A stretch of DNA of 64,000 nt from Scybalousia_A sp045221575 (GCA_045221575.1 JBGUWU010000005.1:1-64000), one strand, 5' to 3'; positions 8,333 through 15,620 are shown, numbered from the stretch's first letter. Numbers and translations are program-made. The notes: a model not told the origin generated them from the letters alone.

Positions 8333-8361
8333 CCTGCAAAGATACTATTTTAATTAGAAAT
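8333..8361 (-). promoter_or_regulatory. Promoter block of the prenyl synthetase operon, shared with lpxD
   Basis: Contains TATCTTTG (minus strand 8344-8337), the -7 element, joined to the inner end of an ATTAGAA array. The same 29 bp occur in the opposite orientation before lpxD (23262-23290). No clear TTTG sits at the normal -33 distance here, so the promoter may be weaker or rely on the array. Confidence 0.6.
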
Positions 8362-8500
8362 GAGAGATTAGAAATTTTATTTAATTAGAAATTAGTAATC
8401 AGAAATTAAAAATGAGTGGATTAACGATTACAATCTTTTAGTCGTTTTGTGTTACTATCAGCAAGGATTTATTCGTAATCACTCATTTCTAATCATTAAT
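8350..8500. repeat. Inverted ATTAGAA array pair, 150 bp
   Basis: Between the prenyl synthetase gene and iorA. The left part (8351-8419) is built from AATTAGAAAT-type units; the right part (8480-8500) is the reverse complement (CACTCATTTCTAATCATTAAT). The arms share AAATGAGTG plus a diverged ATTACGA-like extension, and enclose about 60 bp of non-repetitive sequence. No coding potential is seen. It resembles the arrays at 11.3/11.7 kb and 23.2 kb. Confidence 0.65.
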
Positions 8501-8537
8501 AAAAAAAGGGGATAAGATAAATTAATTATCTTACCCC
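8501..8537 (-). terminator. Terminator of iorA
   Basis: Stem of 12 bp (8508-8520 with one bulge, 8526-8537; GGGG/CCCC base) followed on the minus strand by seven T residues. It lies 26 nt downstream of the iorA stop. Confidence 0.85.
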
Positions 8538-8562
8538 ATGATATGAAAAATACATTAAAAGT

Positions 8563-10176
8563 TTATTTTCCTTCAGCTAATTTTTGTAATCTACGTTTCT
8601 TTTGTCCCCAAACGATACAATCTCTTCTTGGAATGATAACGCTGACACCTTTATAAGCTATCTCTTCTTTCATAACTTTGACATTTTCTTCGTGGTTCTT
8701 TGCCAAAGGATTGATAACTCTTATGTGTTCTTTCTCAACTCCAAGACCCATGCAGATACTTTCTATCTTGCCTGTTGCAGAAGACTTTTGAGCTCCTGTC
8801 ATTGCAGTAATATCATTGTCCAAAATAATAACAGTAACAGCAATATTATCGTTGCAGCAATCCAAAAGGCCTGTCATACCACTGTGAGTGAAAGTACTAT
8901 CTCCGATAACAGCAACAGTTGGTTTAAGGTCTGCTTCTTGAGCTCCTTTTGCCATAGTTATACTTGCACCCATATCAACAGTAGTATAGATAGCGTTGAA
9001 TGGAGGTAAAGCACCTAAAGTATAACAACCTATATCAGAAAATACTCTACTATCGCCAAAGTCTTTCATTGCTTCGTTAAGAGCAAGGTAAGAATCTCTG
9101 TGAGGACAACCATCACAAAGCTTTGGAGGACGAGGAGCAACCAATTCAGGAATTTCAAATCCTTCTGGTACTTCTACTCCGACAGCTTTACCAACTGAGT
9201 TTGGAGAAAGTTCGCCATCTCTTTGAATAGTTCCGTCTAATCTTCCGTGAATAGGTTTAGAAATATGTAACAAACCTTTGATAAGTCTTTCATATATAGG
9301 TTGTCCTTCTTCAACAACAAGAAGTTCATCACTTTCGTTGTAAAGTTTTTTCAACAAACCTTCTGGCATAGGATATTGAGAAACTTTCAAAACAGAATAA
9401 GGACATTCTTTATCTTTGAAGTTTTCCATTAAATAGTTATAAGCTAAACCACAAGCCACAATACCAAGTTTTTTGTCCTTACCTTCGTATAGGTGGTTAA
9501 ACTCTGATGTTTCGCTTTCTTTAAGGAAATCTTCTTGTTTTTTGATAAGAGATTTGTAATGACGTTTAGCATTAACAGGCAATAAAATATATTGACGTTT
9601 GTCTTCAGGAAGAGTAAGATTGTTTTGTTTTCTAACAACATCTTTTCTTTCTACTGCTGCACGAGAGTGAGCCAAACGAGTAGTTACTCTAATCATTACA
9701 GGGATATGGTATCTTTCTGATAATTCAAAACCATAATGTACCATATTATAAGCCTCTTGTTGATTGCTTGGTTCAAGACAAGGAATCATAGCAAAGTCTG
9801 CATATTGACGAGAATCTTGTTCATCTTGAGAAGAGTGCATACTTGGGTCATCTGCAGCAATGTAGATAAGACCACCATTTGCTCCTGTAATAGCAGAGTT
9901 CATAAATGGGTCAGCAGCAACATTCATACCAACGTGTTTACAGCAGAACATTGCACGTTTTCCTGCATAAGACATACCTATAGCAGCCTCCATAGCAGTT
10001 TTTTCATTTGCAGCCCAATTGCTTCTTATTCCTAATTCTCTTGCTTGTTTTGAATCTTGTATATATTCTGTTATTTCTGTAGAAGGTGTGCCTGGATAAG
10101 CAAAGACACCTGACAAACCAGCATCAATAGCTGCCTGTGCAATAGCCTCATCACCTAATAAAAGTAATTTATTCAT
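8563..10176 (-). CDS. iorA: Indolepyruvate:ferredoxin oxidoreductase alpha subunit, form without ferredoxin domain
   Basis: TPP-dependent subunit that decarboxylates aryl-pyruvates (from aromatic amino acid breakdown) with CoA and ferredoxin. 537 aa: N-terminal pyrimidine-binding domain (GDEAIAQAAIDAG...AYPGTPST), a middle linker domain, a CDGCPHRD motif, and a TPP/Mg site reading GDSTFTHSGMTGLLDC then LDNDITAMTG. The longer archaeal-type IorA ends in a double 4Fe-4S ferredoxin domain; this one stops at QKKRRLQKLAEGK with no CxxCxxC cluster. The beta subunit gene iorB is not adjacent. It is monocistronic with a consensus promoter (10230-10261) and a strong terminator. Confidence 0.92.
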   Translation of the reverse strand: MNKLLLLGDEAIAQAAIDAGLSGVFAYPGTPSTEITEYIQDSKQARELGIRSNWAANEKTAMEAAIGMSYAGKRAMFCCKHVGMNVAADPFMNSAITGANGGLIYIAADDPSMHSSQDEQDSRQYADFAMIPCLEPSNQQEAYNMVHYGFELSERYHIPVMIRVTTRLAHSRAAVERKDVVRKQNNLTLPEDKRQYILLPVNAKRHYKSLIKKQEDFLKESETSEFNHLYEGKDKKLGIVACGLAYNYLMENFKDKECPYSVLKVSQYPMPEGLLKKLYNESDELLVVEEGQPIYERLIKGLLHISKPIHGRLDGTIQRDGELSPNSVGKAVGVEVPEGFEIPELVAPRPPKLCDGCPHRDSYLALNEAMKDFGDSRVFSDIGCYTLGALPPFNAIYTTVDMGASITMAKGAQEADLKPTVAVIGDSTFTHSGMTGLLDCCNDNIAVTVIILDNDITAMTGAQKSSATGKIESICMGLGVEKEHIRVINPLAKNHEENVKVMKEEIAYKGVSVIIPRRDCIVWGQKKRRLQKLAEGK

Positions 10177-10229
10177 AGATATGTATTTTTTTTATGATTG
10201 TTCCTTTGATTTTTTTTACTTTGAAAACG

Positions 10230-10261
10230 CAAAATTATAAACATTTTTTTATTTATGCAAA
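10230..10261 (-). promoter_or_regulatory. iorA promoter
   Basis: Minus strand TTTG (10261-10258), 20-nt spacer, TAATTTTG (10237-10230). It is a perfect match to the Bacteroidota consensus, 53 nt before the iorA ATG. Confidence 0.8.
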
Positions 10262-10282
10262 TTATCTATCAAATAATTATTG

Positions 10283-11311
10283 TTATTGTTTATCGTATTC
10301 TAAAACGTCTTCACAGAAAAAATCTAATTGTATTCCTGCTTGAGCAAACATTTCTTCTGTTTCTTGACCTGAATGATATTTATTTTGACAGACAACTCTC
10401 TTTATTCCACAATTGATAATCATCATAGCACAAGTACGACAAGGAGTCATTGTGCAATAGAGAGTGGCTCCTTCTAAAGCTATGCCTCTTTTTGCTGCTT
10501 GACAGATAGCATTTTGTTCTGCATGTACTGTACGAACACAATGATTAGATATGTTTCCTTCTTCGTCTATTTGTTTTCTAAAAAGATGTCCTACCTCATC
10601 GCAATGAGGTAATCCTGTTGGAGAACCAACATAACCAGTTACAAGTATTTGTTTATTTTTTACTATAACACAACCACTTCTTCCTCTATTGCAAGTAGCT
10701 CGTTTTGCTACTGTTTTAACTATCTCCAAAAAATATTTGTCCCAAGGTGGTCTTGTCTTGTTTTGAACTCTATCTAAAACATGTTCTACTTGTTTTCTGA
10801 GAGTTGTTATATCTCCGTCATTATTAAAAGAAAAGTCAGATAATTGCATACAAGCTTTTATATTTTGCTTGTTTTCATCTTTAGAATCCATCTCTCTCTG
10901 TTCGTTTTGTTGAAATGTTTCAAAGCTGACATTATCTGTCTCACTCTTCCTTTGAGTTATACGTTCGTATCTCGTCTTTATATCTGCATCAACAGAGAAT
11001 AAAAGAAACTCGGAGTTTTCTTTCAAATATTTTATTTCTTTTACGTTGCGTATGCTTTCTATTATACAGTTTTTACCCTCTTTCTTAGCCATAGCAAGCA
11101 GACCTTTTGCAATAAAATCTGCTCCCTCTTTTTCTCTTTCTTGATTTGCAACCATAGTCATAGTATCTCTGTTGCTTTCAAGCCCAAGTTCTTTTATTCT
11201 TTTGTTAAGAAAATCCCTTGCAGAGAAATGAATGAATCCTTTCTCTTTCAAATACTCCACTATAGTGCCTTTTCCTGCTCCTAAAGTGCCGGTTATTCCT
11301 ATTACTATCAT
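10283..11311 (-). CDS. P-loop kinase-like / dCMP deaminase fusion protein
   Basis: 342 aa with two domains. Residues 1-180 form a dephospho-CoA/nucleotide kinase-like P-loop domain (Walker A GTLGAGKGT, residues 8-16, K14). Residues 190-342 are a deoxycytidylate deaminase (KTRPPWDKYFLEIVKTVAKR; zinc ligand H263 and catalytic E265 in VHAEQNA; zinc cysteines C291 and C294 in PCRTC). The deaminase half would turn dCMP into dUMP for dTMP synthesis. The role of the kinase half is unclear. Ordinary bacterial dCMP deaminases are about 150 aa and lack it. A similar order is known in yeast Dcd1 and, in longer proteins, in anti-phage dCTP/dCMP deaminases. Its 5' side touches an ATTAGAA array. It is probably a housekeeping enzyme, with defence as an alternative. 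Confidence 0.88.
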   Translation of the reverse strand: MIVIGITGTLGAGKGTIVEYLKEKGFIHFSARDFLNKRIKELGLESNRDTMTMVANQEREKEGADFIAKGLLAMAKKEGKNCIIESIRNVKEIKYLKENSEFLLFSVDADIKTRYERITQRKSETDNVSFETFQQNEQREMDSKDENKQNIKACMQLSDFSFNNDGDITTLRKQVEHVLDRVQNKTRPPWDKYFLEIVKTVAKRATCNRGRSGCVIVKNKQILVTGYVGSPTGLPHCDEVGHLFRKQIDEEGNISNHCVRTVHAEQNAICQAAKRGIALEGATLYCTMTPCRTCAMMIINCGIKRVVCQNKYHSGQETEEMFAQAGIQLDFFCEDVLEYDKQ

Positions 11312-11320
11312 ACCCTCAGT

Positions 11321-11350
11321 AAATTAGAAATTAGTAATTAGAAATGAGTA
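11321..11350. repeat. ATTAGAA array, left arm flanking the four-helix-bundle gene
   Basis: AATTAGAAATTAGTAATTAG-type array between the kinase/deaminase start and the four-helix-bundle stop. It is the imperfect reverse complement (about 24 of 27 positions) of the array at 11718-11755 on the other side of the gene. Confidence 0.7.
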
Positions 11351-11351
11351 A

Positions 11352-11717
11352 TTATTGTTGATTATTTATTTTCTGTGTTTTTGTTATTGACACTAATAAT
11401 TTAATAATCTCAGAACACTTATCTTTTAATTCATGAAATGTAATATCGTCTATATAATCACTTTCATATAACAATTCCAACCAATACTCTGTCTCTCCTG
11501 CTTCTTTCGTTGCAATATATAACTTAGTATAAAAATCAGGCTTACTTTGTGCGTAAATAGATTCCTTTACATTTGCACCAATGCTTGTTCCACTTCGTAA
11601 TATTTGCTTTGATAAAACATATTCATTTTTTGTTTCGCATAAATACTTATATAGTCTAATAATTGTCAAAGCAAAACTTTTTGTTTTTATCAAAACTATA
11701 TTATTGGGCTGAAACAT
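11352..11717 (-). CDS. Four helix bundle protein (S23/IVP family)
   Basis: 121 aa, all helical. It resembles the four-helix-bundle family first found in 23S rRNA intervening sequences: LYKYLCETKNEYVLSKQILRSGTSIGANVKES, then a long helix with KLYIATKEAGETEYWLELL and a C-terminal helix ending SITKTQKINNQQ. The conserved RSGTSIGANV and AGETEYWL motifs are clear. Family members form pentamers; their cellular role is unknown. Here the gene is free-standing, inserted between purE and the kinase/deaminase gene, and framed on both sides by inverted ATTAGAA arrays, suggesting it arrived as a cassette. Confidence 0.93.
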   Translation of the reverse strand: MFQPNNIVLIKTKSFALTIIRLYKYLCETKNEYVLSKQILRSGTSIGANVKESIYAQSKPDFYTKLYIATKEAGETEYWLELLYESDYIDDITFHELKDKCSEIIKLLVSITKTQKINNQQ

Positions 11718-11755
11718 AATTTCTAATTTCTCATTACTAATTTCTCATTAAAATA
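11718..11755. repeat. ATTAGAA array, right arm flanking the four-helix-bundle gene
   Basis: AATTTCTAATTTCTCATTAC-type array immediately before the four-helix-bundle ATG and downstream of purE. It is inverted relative to the array at 11321-11350. It may carry the 5' untranslated region of the gene. Confidence 0.7.
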
Positions 11756-11762
11756 GTTTAAA

Positions 11763-12269
11763 TTAATTTGTTTTATGTTTAAATTGTATTTTTGAAAATT
11801 CTTCGTTGGCTTTTACAATCTTTTCTTTCAAAGACTGTTTATAAGCGTGCATTTTTTTGTTTATATCTTCATCAGTTAAAGCAAGTATTTCCATAGCCAT
11901 AATTGCTGCGTTCAAAGATCCATTAACTGCCATCACACTTACAGGAACAGCAGGAGGCATTTGCAACATAGAAAGCACAGAGTCCATTCCTTCAAAAGAA
12001 GATTTAACAGGCACACCAATAACAGGCAATGTTGTCTCTGCTGCTATTGCTCCCGGAAGAGCGGCAGCCATTCCTGCGGCAGCTATTATCACTTTTATTC
12101 CTCTACCTTCTGCATTTTGTGCAAACTCACTTACTTCCTTAGGAGTACGATGAGCAGACAAAGCATTTATTTCAAAAGGTATCTCTTGTTGATCAAGGAA
12201 AAGGGCAGCCTTCTCCATTACTGAGTAATCAGAAGTGCTGCCCATTATTATACTAACCAAAGGTTTCAT
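11763..12269 (-). CDS. purE: N5-carboxyaminoimidazole ribonucleotide mutase (class I PurE)
   Basis: Converts N5-CAIR to CAIR in purine synthesis. 168 aa is typical. Motifs: VSIIMGSTSDYSVMEKA at the N-terminus, ALSAHRTPKEV (catalytic His), AAAGMAAALPGAIAA, and PVIGVPV. These are bacterial class I features, which imply a PurK partner, not seen here. It starts 9 nt after the pfp stop and is co-transcribed with it. The unit joins glycolysis and purine synthesis by position only. Confidence 0.96.
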   Translation of the reverse strand: MKPLVSIIMGSTSDYSVMEKAALFLDQQEIPFEINALSAHRTPKEVSEFAQNAEGRGIKVIIAAAGMAAALPGAIAAETTLPVIGVPVKSSFEGMDSVLSMLQMPPAVPVSVMAVNGSLNAAIMAMEILALTDEDINKKMHAYKQSLKEKIVKANEEFSKIQFKHKTN

Positions 12270-12278
12270 ATCAAGTTA

Positions 12279-13517
12279 TTATTCTTTTGGTTCTACTTTT
12301 GGAAAATCTGTATGGAATGTTGGATAAGTGTAGTTATCTCCAAGTATATGAGTTAAGAAATCTTTATACATTGGAGTAAAGCACAATGTTTCTGCATCAA
12401 AGTACTCTTCTGGTAAAGGACGATTGCCTATCTTACCCATATCTATTGCAGAACAGTTGTATTCTTCCAACTCATCAAAGTTGCAAACCTTGTTCAATAC
12501 AGGCATTTTGCCATAATCTTCTCTTAGAAGTAAATCAACAGCTTTATCAGCCAAAGCTTGTGTCATTCTTCTATCATAAGCTGAACACATACCGCTTCTT
12601 GGATAATAACCTGTTATTTGAGCGCGTGCATCTATCTTAAGTTTTGCAGATATTTCACTTGCTATTGTTCCACTGACTCCTCCCAAACGAGCATGACCAT
12701 ACTCATCTTGTTCTGTAGAAGCATAGACTACATCTGTTGTTCCTGTTTGTTCATTATACCAACGCACACCTTCACTTACAGGAATAATCAATGCACCATC
12801 AGGACTTTCCTTATATGCTTTCTGAACCAAGTCAAAGAAATGTTCTTTCTTCTCCTTTGTCATTTCAACCTCAGGAATAAGGCTTAAACAAGCACCTCCA
12901 AAAGTAGCAGTACCTGTTAGCCAACCTGCATCTCTTCCCATTACTTCCATAACCATTATTCTTGCATGAGATTCTGCTGTAGTCTTCAATCTTGCTGCAA
13001 AATCTGCAACGCCTAATGCTGCTGAAGGGAATCCAGGACAAGTAACGGCATCTATTTTTTTACCATTGAACTCATGCCAAGTAAGAGTTCTAAGGTCGTT
13101 ATCTATTGTTTTTGGGAAACCTATTACAGGTATTCCTTCCTGTTCGTATAAACGTTTTGCAGCTCCATTTGTGTCATCACCACCAATAGTAACCAATACG
13201 TCTATGCCATATCTTTTAAGGTTACGCATTACTTGAGGAACTCTATCTTCAGGATTTTTCTTTGATGGGAAAGGATTAGTACGTGAAGAACGTAATGCTG
13301 TACCACCATAAAGAGGATTGTAAGGCTTTTGTGTTAAATCTACAACATCACCATCTCCCAAAAGACCTTTCCAACCACGTTTTATACCATAAACTTTAAA
13401 ACCAAGCATAGTAGCACGGTTTCTAACTGACTCTATACTGCTGTTTATTGCTGGAGTATCACCACCTCCTGAAAGTATGGCAAGAGTTTTGCCCTTAAAA
13501 AGTTTTTCTTCTCTCAT
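12279..13517 (-). CDS. pfp: Phosphofructokinase, PPi-dependent type
   Basis: Phosphorylates fructose-6-phosphate. 412 aa from the ATG at 13517 (MREEKLFKGKTLAIL). The frame stays open to 13577, but that longer start overlaps the promoter (13575-13605), so the ATG at 13517 is preferred. Motifs: LSGGGDTPAINSS, IGGDDTNGAAKRL and PKTIDNDL. Where ATP-dependent enzymes have Gly in GGDG and PGTIDND, this protein has Asp115 and Lys136, the residues that specify pyrophosphate as phosphoryl donor. The reaction is then reversible and saves ATP, common in anaerobes. It is first in a unit with purE. A promiscuous or ATP-using member cannot be fully excluded. Confidence 0.92.
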   Translation of the reverse strand: MREEKLFKGKTLAILSGGGDTPAINSSIESVRNRATMLGFKVYGIKRGWKGLLGDGDVVDLTQKPYNPLYGGTALRSSRTNPFPSKKNPEDRVPQVMRNLKRYGIDVLVTIGGDDTNGAAKRLYEQEGIPVIGFPKTIDNDLRTLTWHEFNGKKIDAVTCPGFPSAALGVADFAARLKTTAESHARIMVMEVMGRDAGWLTGTATFGGACLSLIPEVEMTKEKKEHFFDLVQKAYKESPDGALIIPVSEGVRWYNEQTGTTDVVYASTEQDEYGHARLGGVSGTIASEISAKLKIDARAQITGYYPRSGMCSAYDRRMTQALADKAVDLLLREDYGKMPVLNKVCNFDELEEYNCSAIDMGKIGNRPLPEEYFDAETLCFTPMYKDFLTHILGDNYTYPTFHTDFPKVEPKE

Positions 13518-13574
13518 TTTAATATATTTTTTGATTATTATTTCTTTTTTTTGCCTAAACAAACTTAAACGTTG

Positions 13575-13605
13575 CAAAGATATAAAGTTTTTATTTTATA
13601 ACAAA
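13575..13605 (-). promoter_or_regulatory. pfp-purE promoter
   Basis: Minus strand TTTG (13605-13602), 19-nt spacer, TATCTTTG (13582-13575): a perfect consensus. It gives a leader of about 50 nt before the ATG at 13517 and argues against the longer open frame as a coding start. Confidence 0.85.
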
Positions 13606-13855
13606 ATAAACTTGATTAATATTGATTATCTTGTCTTCTTTTTATGTTTTTAGGAATACATATATGCAAAATTCTTTTACTTTTTTTCAAAATAGAAACC
13701 CTATTTTAGAAAACTAACGACAATTTGCTATAAGCGAAAAAAAGAATTATAGAATTTTATTGTCTTTGAATAGTTGTATAATTTTTTTGCAAACAAAACT
13801 GTCTTTTATAAGAAAAAATAATAGTTTGTTTATCAATGTTTTATATCTACAGAAA

Positions 13856-13940
13856 AAAGATCAACTTTTAATTTTTTAAAAGTTGATCTTTGAGGTAAAA
13901 AGAGTTGATTTTAATTTTTTAAAAGTTGCTCTTTTTTTAC
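13856..13940. repeat. Twin related hairpins
   Basis: The first hairpin is a perfect 16-bp stem with a TTTT loop. The second (13895-13940) reuses the same TTTTAATTTTTTAAAAGTTG core in its centre but has a different outer stem (AAAAAGAG with CTCTTTTT). The shared core suggests duplication. Both could act as terminators on either strand because A and T runs flank them. Confidence 0.6.
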
Positions 13941-13970
13941 AATAATCAAAAAGTATAAATCTAAAATTAA

Positions 13971-14004
13971 AAAAAGAGATGAAATTATTTCATCTCCCTT
14001 TTTT
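13971..14004 (-). terminator. Terminator after the small membrane protein gene
   Basis: Inverted repeat GAGATGAAAT (13976-13985) with ATTTCATCTC (13987-13996), followed on the minus strand by a run of T residues. It lies about 90 nt past the stop at 14093. Confidence 0.7.
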
Positions 14005-14092
14005 GATTGCTTTTAATTCTTATTTAGAATCTTTTGTTAAAGTGTAAATTCCTGCTGTTTACATTCCTTTTCCTAAAATATTTTTGTAAATA

Positions 14093-14473
14093 TTATTTAT
14101 CCATTAACATTACAATAGGAACTGTTTTAACAACACCACTATTTGCAGTATATTTATATATACCTACTTGTCTAAAACACTTGTTCCCTGTTGCATTTAT
14201 AACTTGGTCATCATAATATGGACTACCTTCTTCATTATATATAAGAACTGTTAAACCTAAATACAAACCATCTTCTTTTCCTCTTGCAAGTGCAGTACCA
14301 TTGTCCAGTGCTTGAAATACCTCAAAACTTGTTTCATTCATTTTCTTTCCTGTTTGTTCAAAGAAAGTCATTCCCGATTTTGAATTAATCGCTAATGAAA
14401 TAACAAATAACACTAAAAAAGTGAAAACAATACCCGTTAATACCCCGAGTAAATAAACCCAAATTTTTTTCAT
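14093..14473 (-). CDS. Small single-pass membrane protein, function unknown
   Basis: 126 aa. It starts MKKIWVYLLGVLTGIVFTFLVL, a strong transmembrane helix (about residues 4-30) with positive residues before it, so it is probably inner-membrane anchored with the rest outside. The soluble part has FEVFQALDNGTALARG and YLGLTVLIYNEEGSPYYDDQ. I do not recognise a family with certainty; similar short proteins are common as hypotheticals in Bacteroidales. It sits alone between the terminator at 13971 and the CoiA-like gene, 40 nt from the latter's stop. It may be co-transcribed with the accessory genes upstream. Confidence 0.8.
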   Translation of the reverse strand: MKKIWVYLLGVLTGIVFTFLVLFVISLAINSKSGMTFFEQTGKKMNETSFEVFQALDNGTALARGKEDGLYLGLTVLIYNEEGSPYYDDQVINATGNKCFRQVGIYKYTANSGVVKTVPIVMLMDK

Positions 14474-14513
14474 AAGACAAAATGTTTTTAATTATTAATT
14501 TTTGTATAAGCTT

Positions 14514-15620
14514 TTATTTAACTGATTTTTTATACTCAAAAATATTTTCTCTTTTTTCTTTATCATATACACAAATATTTTTTGATTTTTCATATAAAAT
14601 TAAATTTTGTTTTGAATCAATGTTTTCGTTTAAAGAATAAACACCATTATAATAACTTTTTTCTATTCCAAAAAACAAACTCTTTTTTTTATCGGGATTA
14701 GATTTAAATATTGGACAATAAAGTGCTTGTGTCAATAGATGTTTTATAACTACTTTTTTTCTACATTTTTTAGATGTATCTTCATAGTATTCACATCTAT
14801 AGCAGTGTCTTTTAGATATTATTTCATAACTAATGTTTTTTGAATGAACTTCAATAGGAAATGGATAATGTCTTTTTATTTTATAATTATGGCAATCGTT
14901 ATACTTTTTACTTTGCAAAATATCATTATTTATGTGCCAAATATAATAACTTTGTAATTGTAGAGGTTTTTTTGAAAATATGTTCTCTTCAAAATTATGA
15001 AAAACTACTTCTATCTCTGTTTTGTTATAGTTTTTTATTTCGTTTTTTATTAAATTTTTTACATCTATTTCTTTATTTTTGAGACTTATTTCGATAATCC
15101 GAAAACCTAAAAGTATCTTTTCCTCCTCACACTTATGAGTAACAGCGATTTCTATAAATATAGGCGGTTCTAATAGATTATTTTTATTGTATATCTTCAA
15201 GTCTGCGGTAAAATCATTACCTTCATTATATTTAGATTCTAATTCGCAGGTATCGTAATATTTTTTAATATCAACTCTCTTTAATTTTGTGATTTTGCAA
15301 ACAGAATCATAGTTAATTCTGTATTTACAATTGTTATGATTGCAACATATTTTAGGTATTTGGTAAGAAATATAAAACTCTTTGCTTGTATCGAAAACTT
15401 GTTTTATGTAATTTTTTGCATAATTATGTAGATATGTTTCACCATTACATTCACAATCTTCTTTATGTCTGAAATGATGTTCTCTTTTGTCTCCAAGAAC
15501 AGGAATCATTTCTCTCTCGCAACCAATACAAAAATATTGTTCATGTCTACTTTCTCCAGTAACCTTATCAATATTAACTATAGTACCTATTTTGTTTTTT
15601 GCATTAGAATAAGTTATCAT
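14514..15620 (-). CDS. CoiA-like protein: N-terminal zinc motif plus possible PD-(D/E)XK nuclease core
   Basis: 368 aa. The N-terminus resembles competence protein CoiA-like Bacteroidota proteins: FCIGCEREMIP with C31/C34, HHFRH at 48-52, then CECNGETYLHNYAK, a likely zinc-binding region. Downstream, DFTADLKIYNK and PIFIEIAVTHKC (about residues 135-165) look like the D...ExA core of a PD-(D/E)XK-type nuclease fold. The C-terminal half has a CYRCEYYED cysteine pair and is very Lys/Asn-rich. Function unknown; DNA uptake or processing is only suggested by similarity. It lies 34 nt downstream of the XRE regulator gene and is probably controlled with it. The low G+C of both genes fits horizontal transfer. 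Confidence 0.7.
   Translation of the reverse strand: MITYSNAKNKIGTIVNIDKVTGESRHEQYFCIGCEREMIPVLGDKREHHFRHKEDCECNGETYLHNYAKNYIKQVFDTSKEFYISYQIPKICCNHNNCKYRINYDSVCKITKLKRVDIKKYYDTCELESKYNEGNDFTADLKIYNKNNLLEPPIFIEIAVTHKCEEEKILLGFRIIEISLKNKEIDVKNLIKNEIKNYNKTEIEVVFHNFEENIFSKKPLQLQSYYIWHINNDILQSKKYNDCHNYKIKRHYPFPIEVHSKNISYEIISKRHCYRCEYYEDTSKKCRKKVVIKHLLTQALYCPIFKSNPDKKKSLFFGIEKSYYNGVYSLNENIDSKQNLILYEKSKNICVYDKEKRENIFEYKKSVK

Larger units (their letters stand above)
13606..14092. other. Hairpin-rich intergenic spacer
   Basis: About 490 bp with no credible gene. It holds a perfect 16-bp hairpin (13856-13871 with 13876-13891), a second imperfect hairpin (13895-13940) containing AAAAAGAGTTGATT, and the terminator of the next minus-strand gene (13971-14004). 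The rest is AT-rich without recognisable signals. It marks the border between the housekeeping block and an accessory gene group. Confidence 0.6.

Noticed and set aside
13518..13577. Longer N-terminus for the phosphofructokinase (start at 13577).
   Set aside because: The extra codons cover the -7 promoter box; the ATG at 13517 starts with the family's normal N-terminus.
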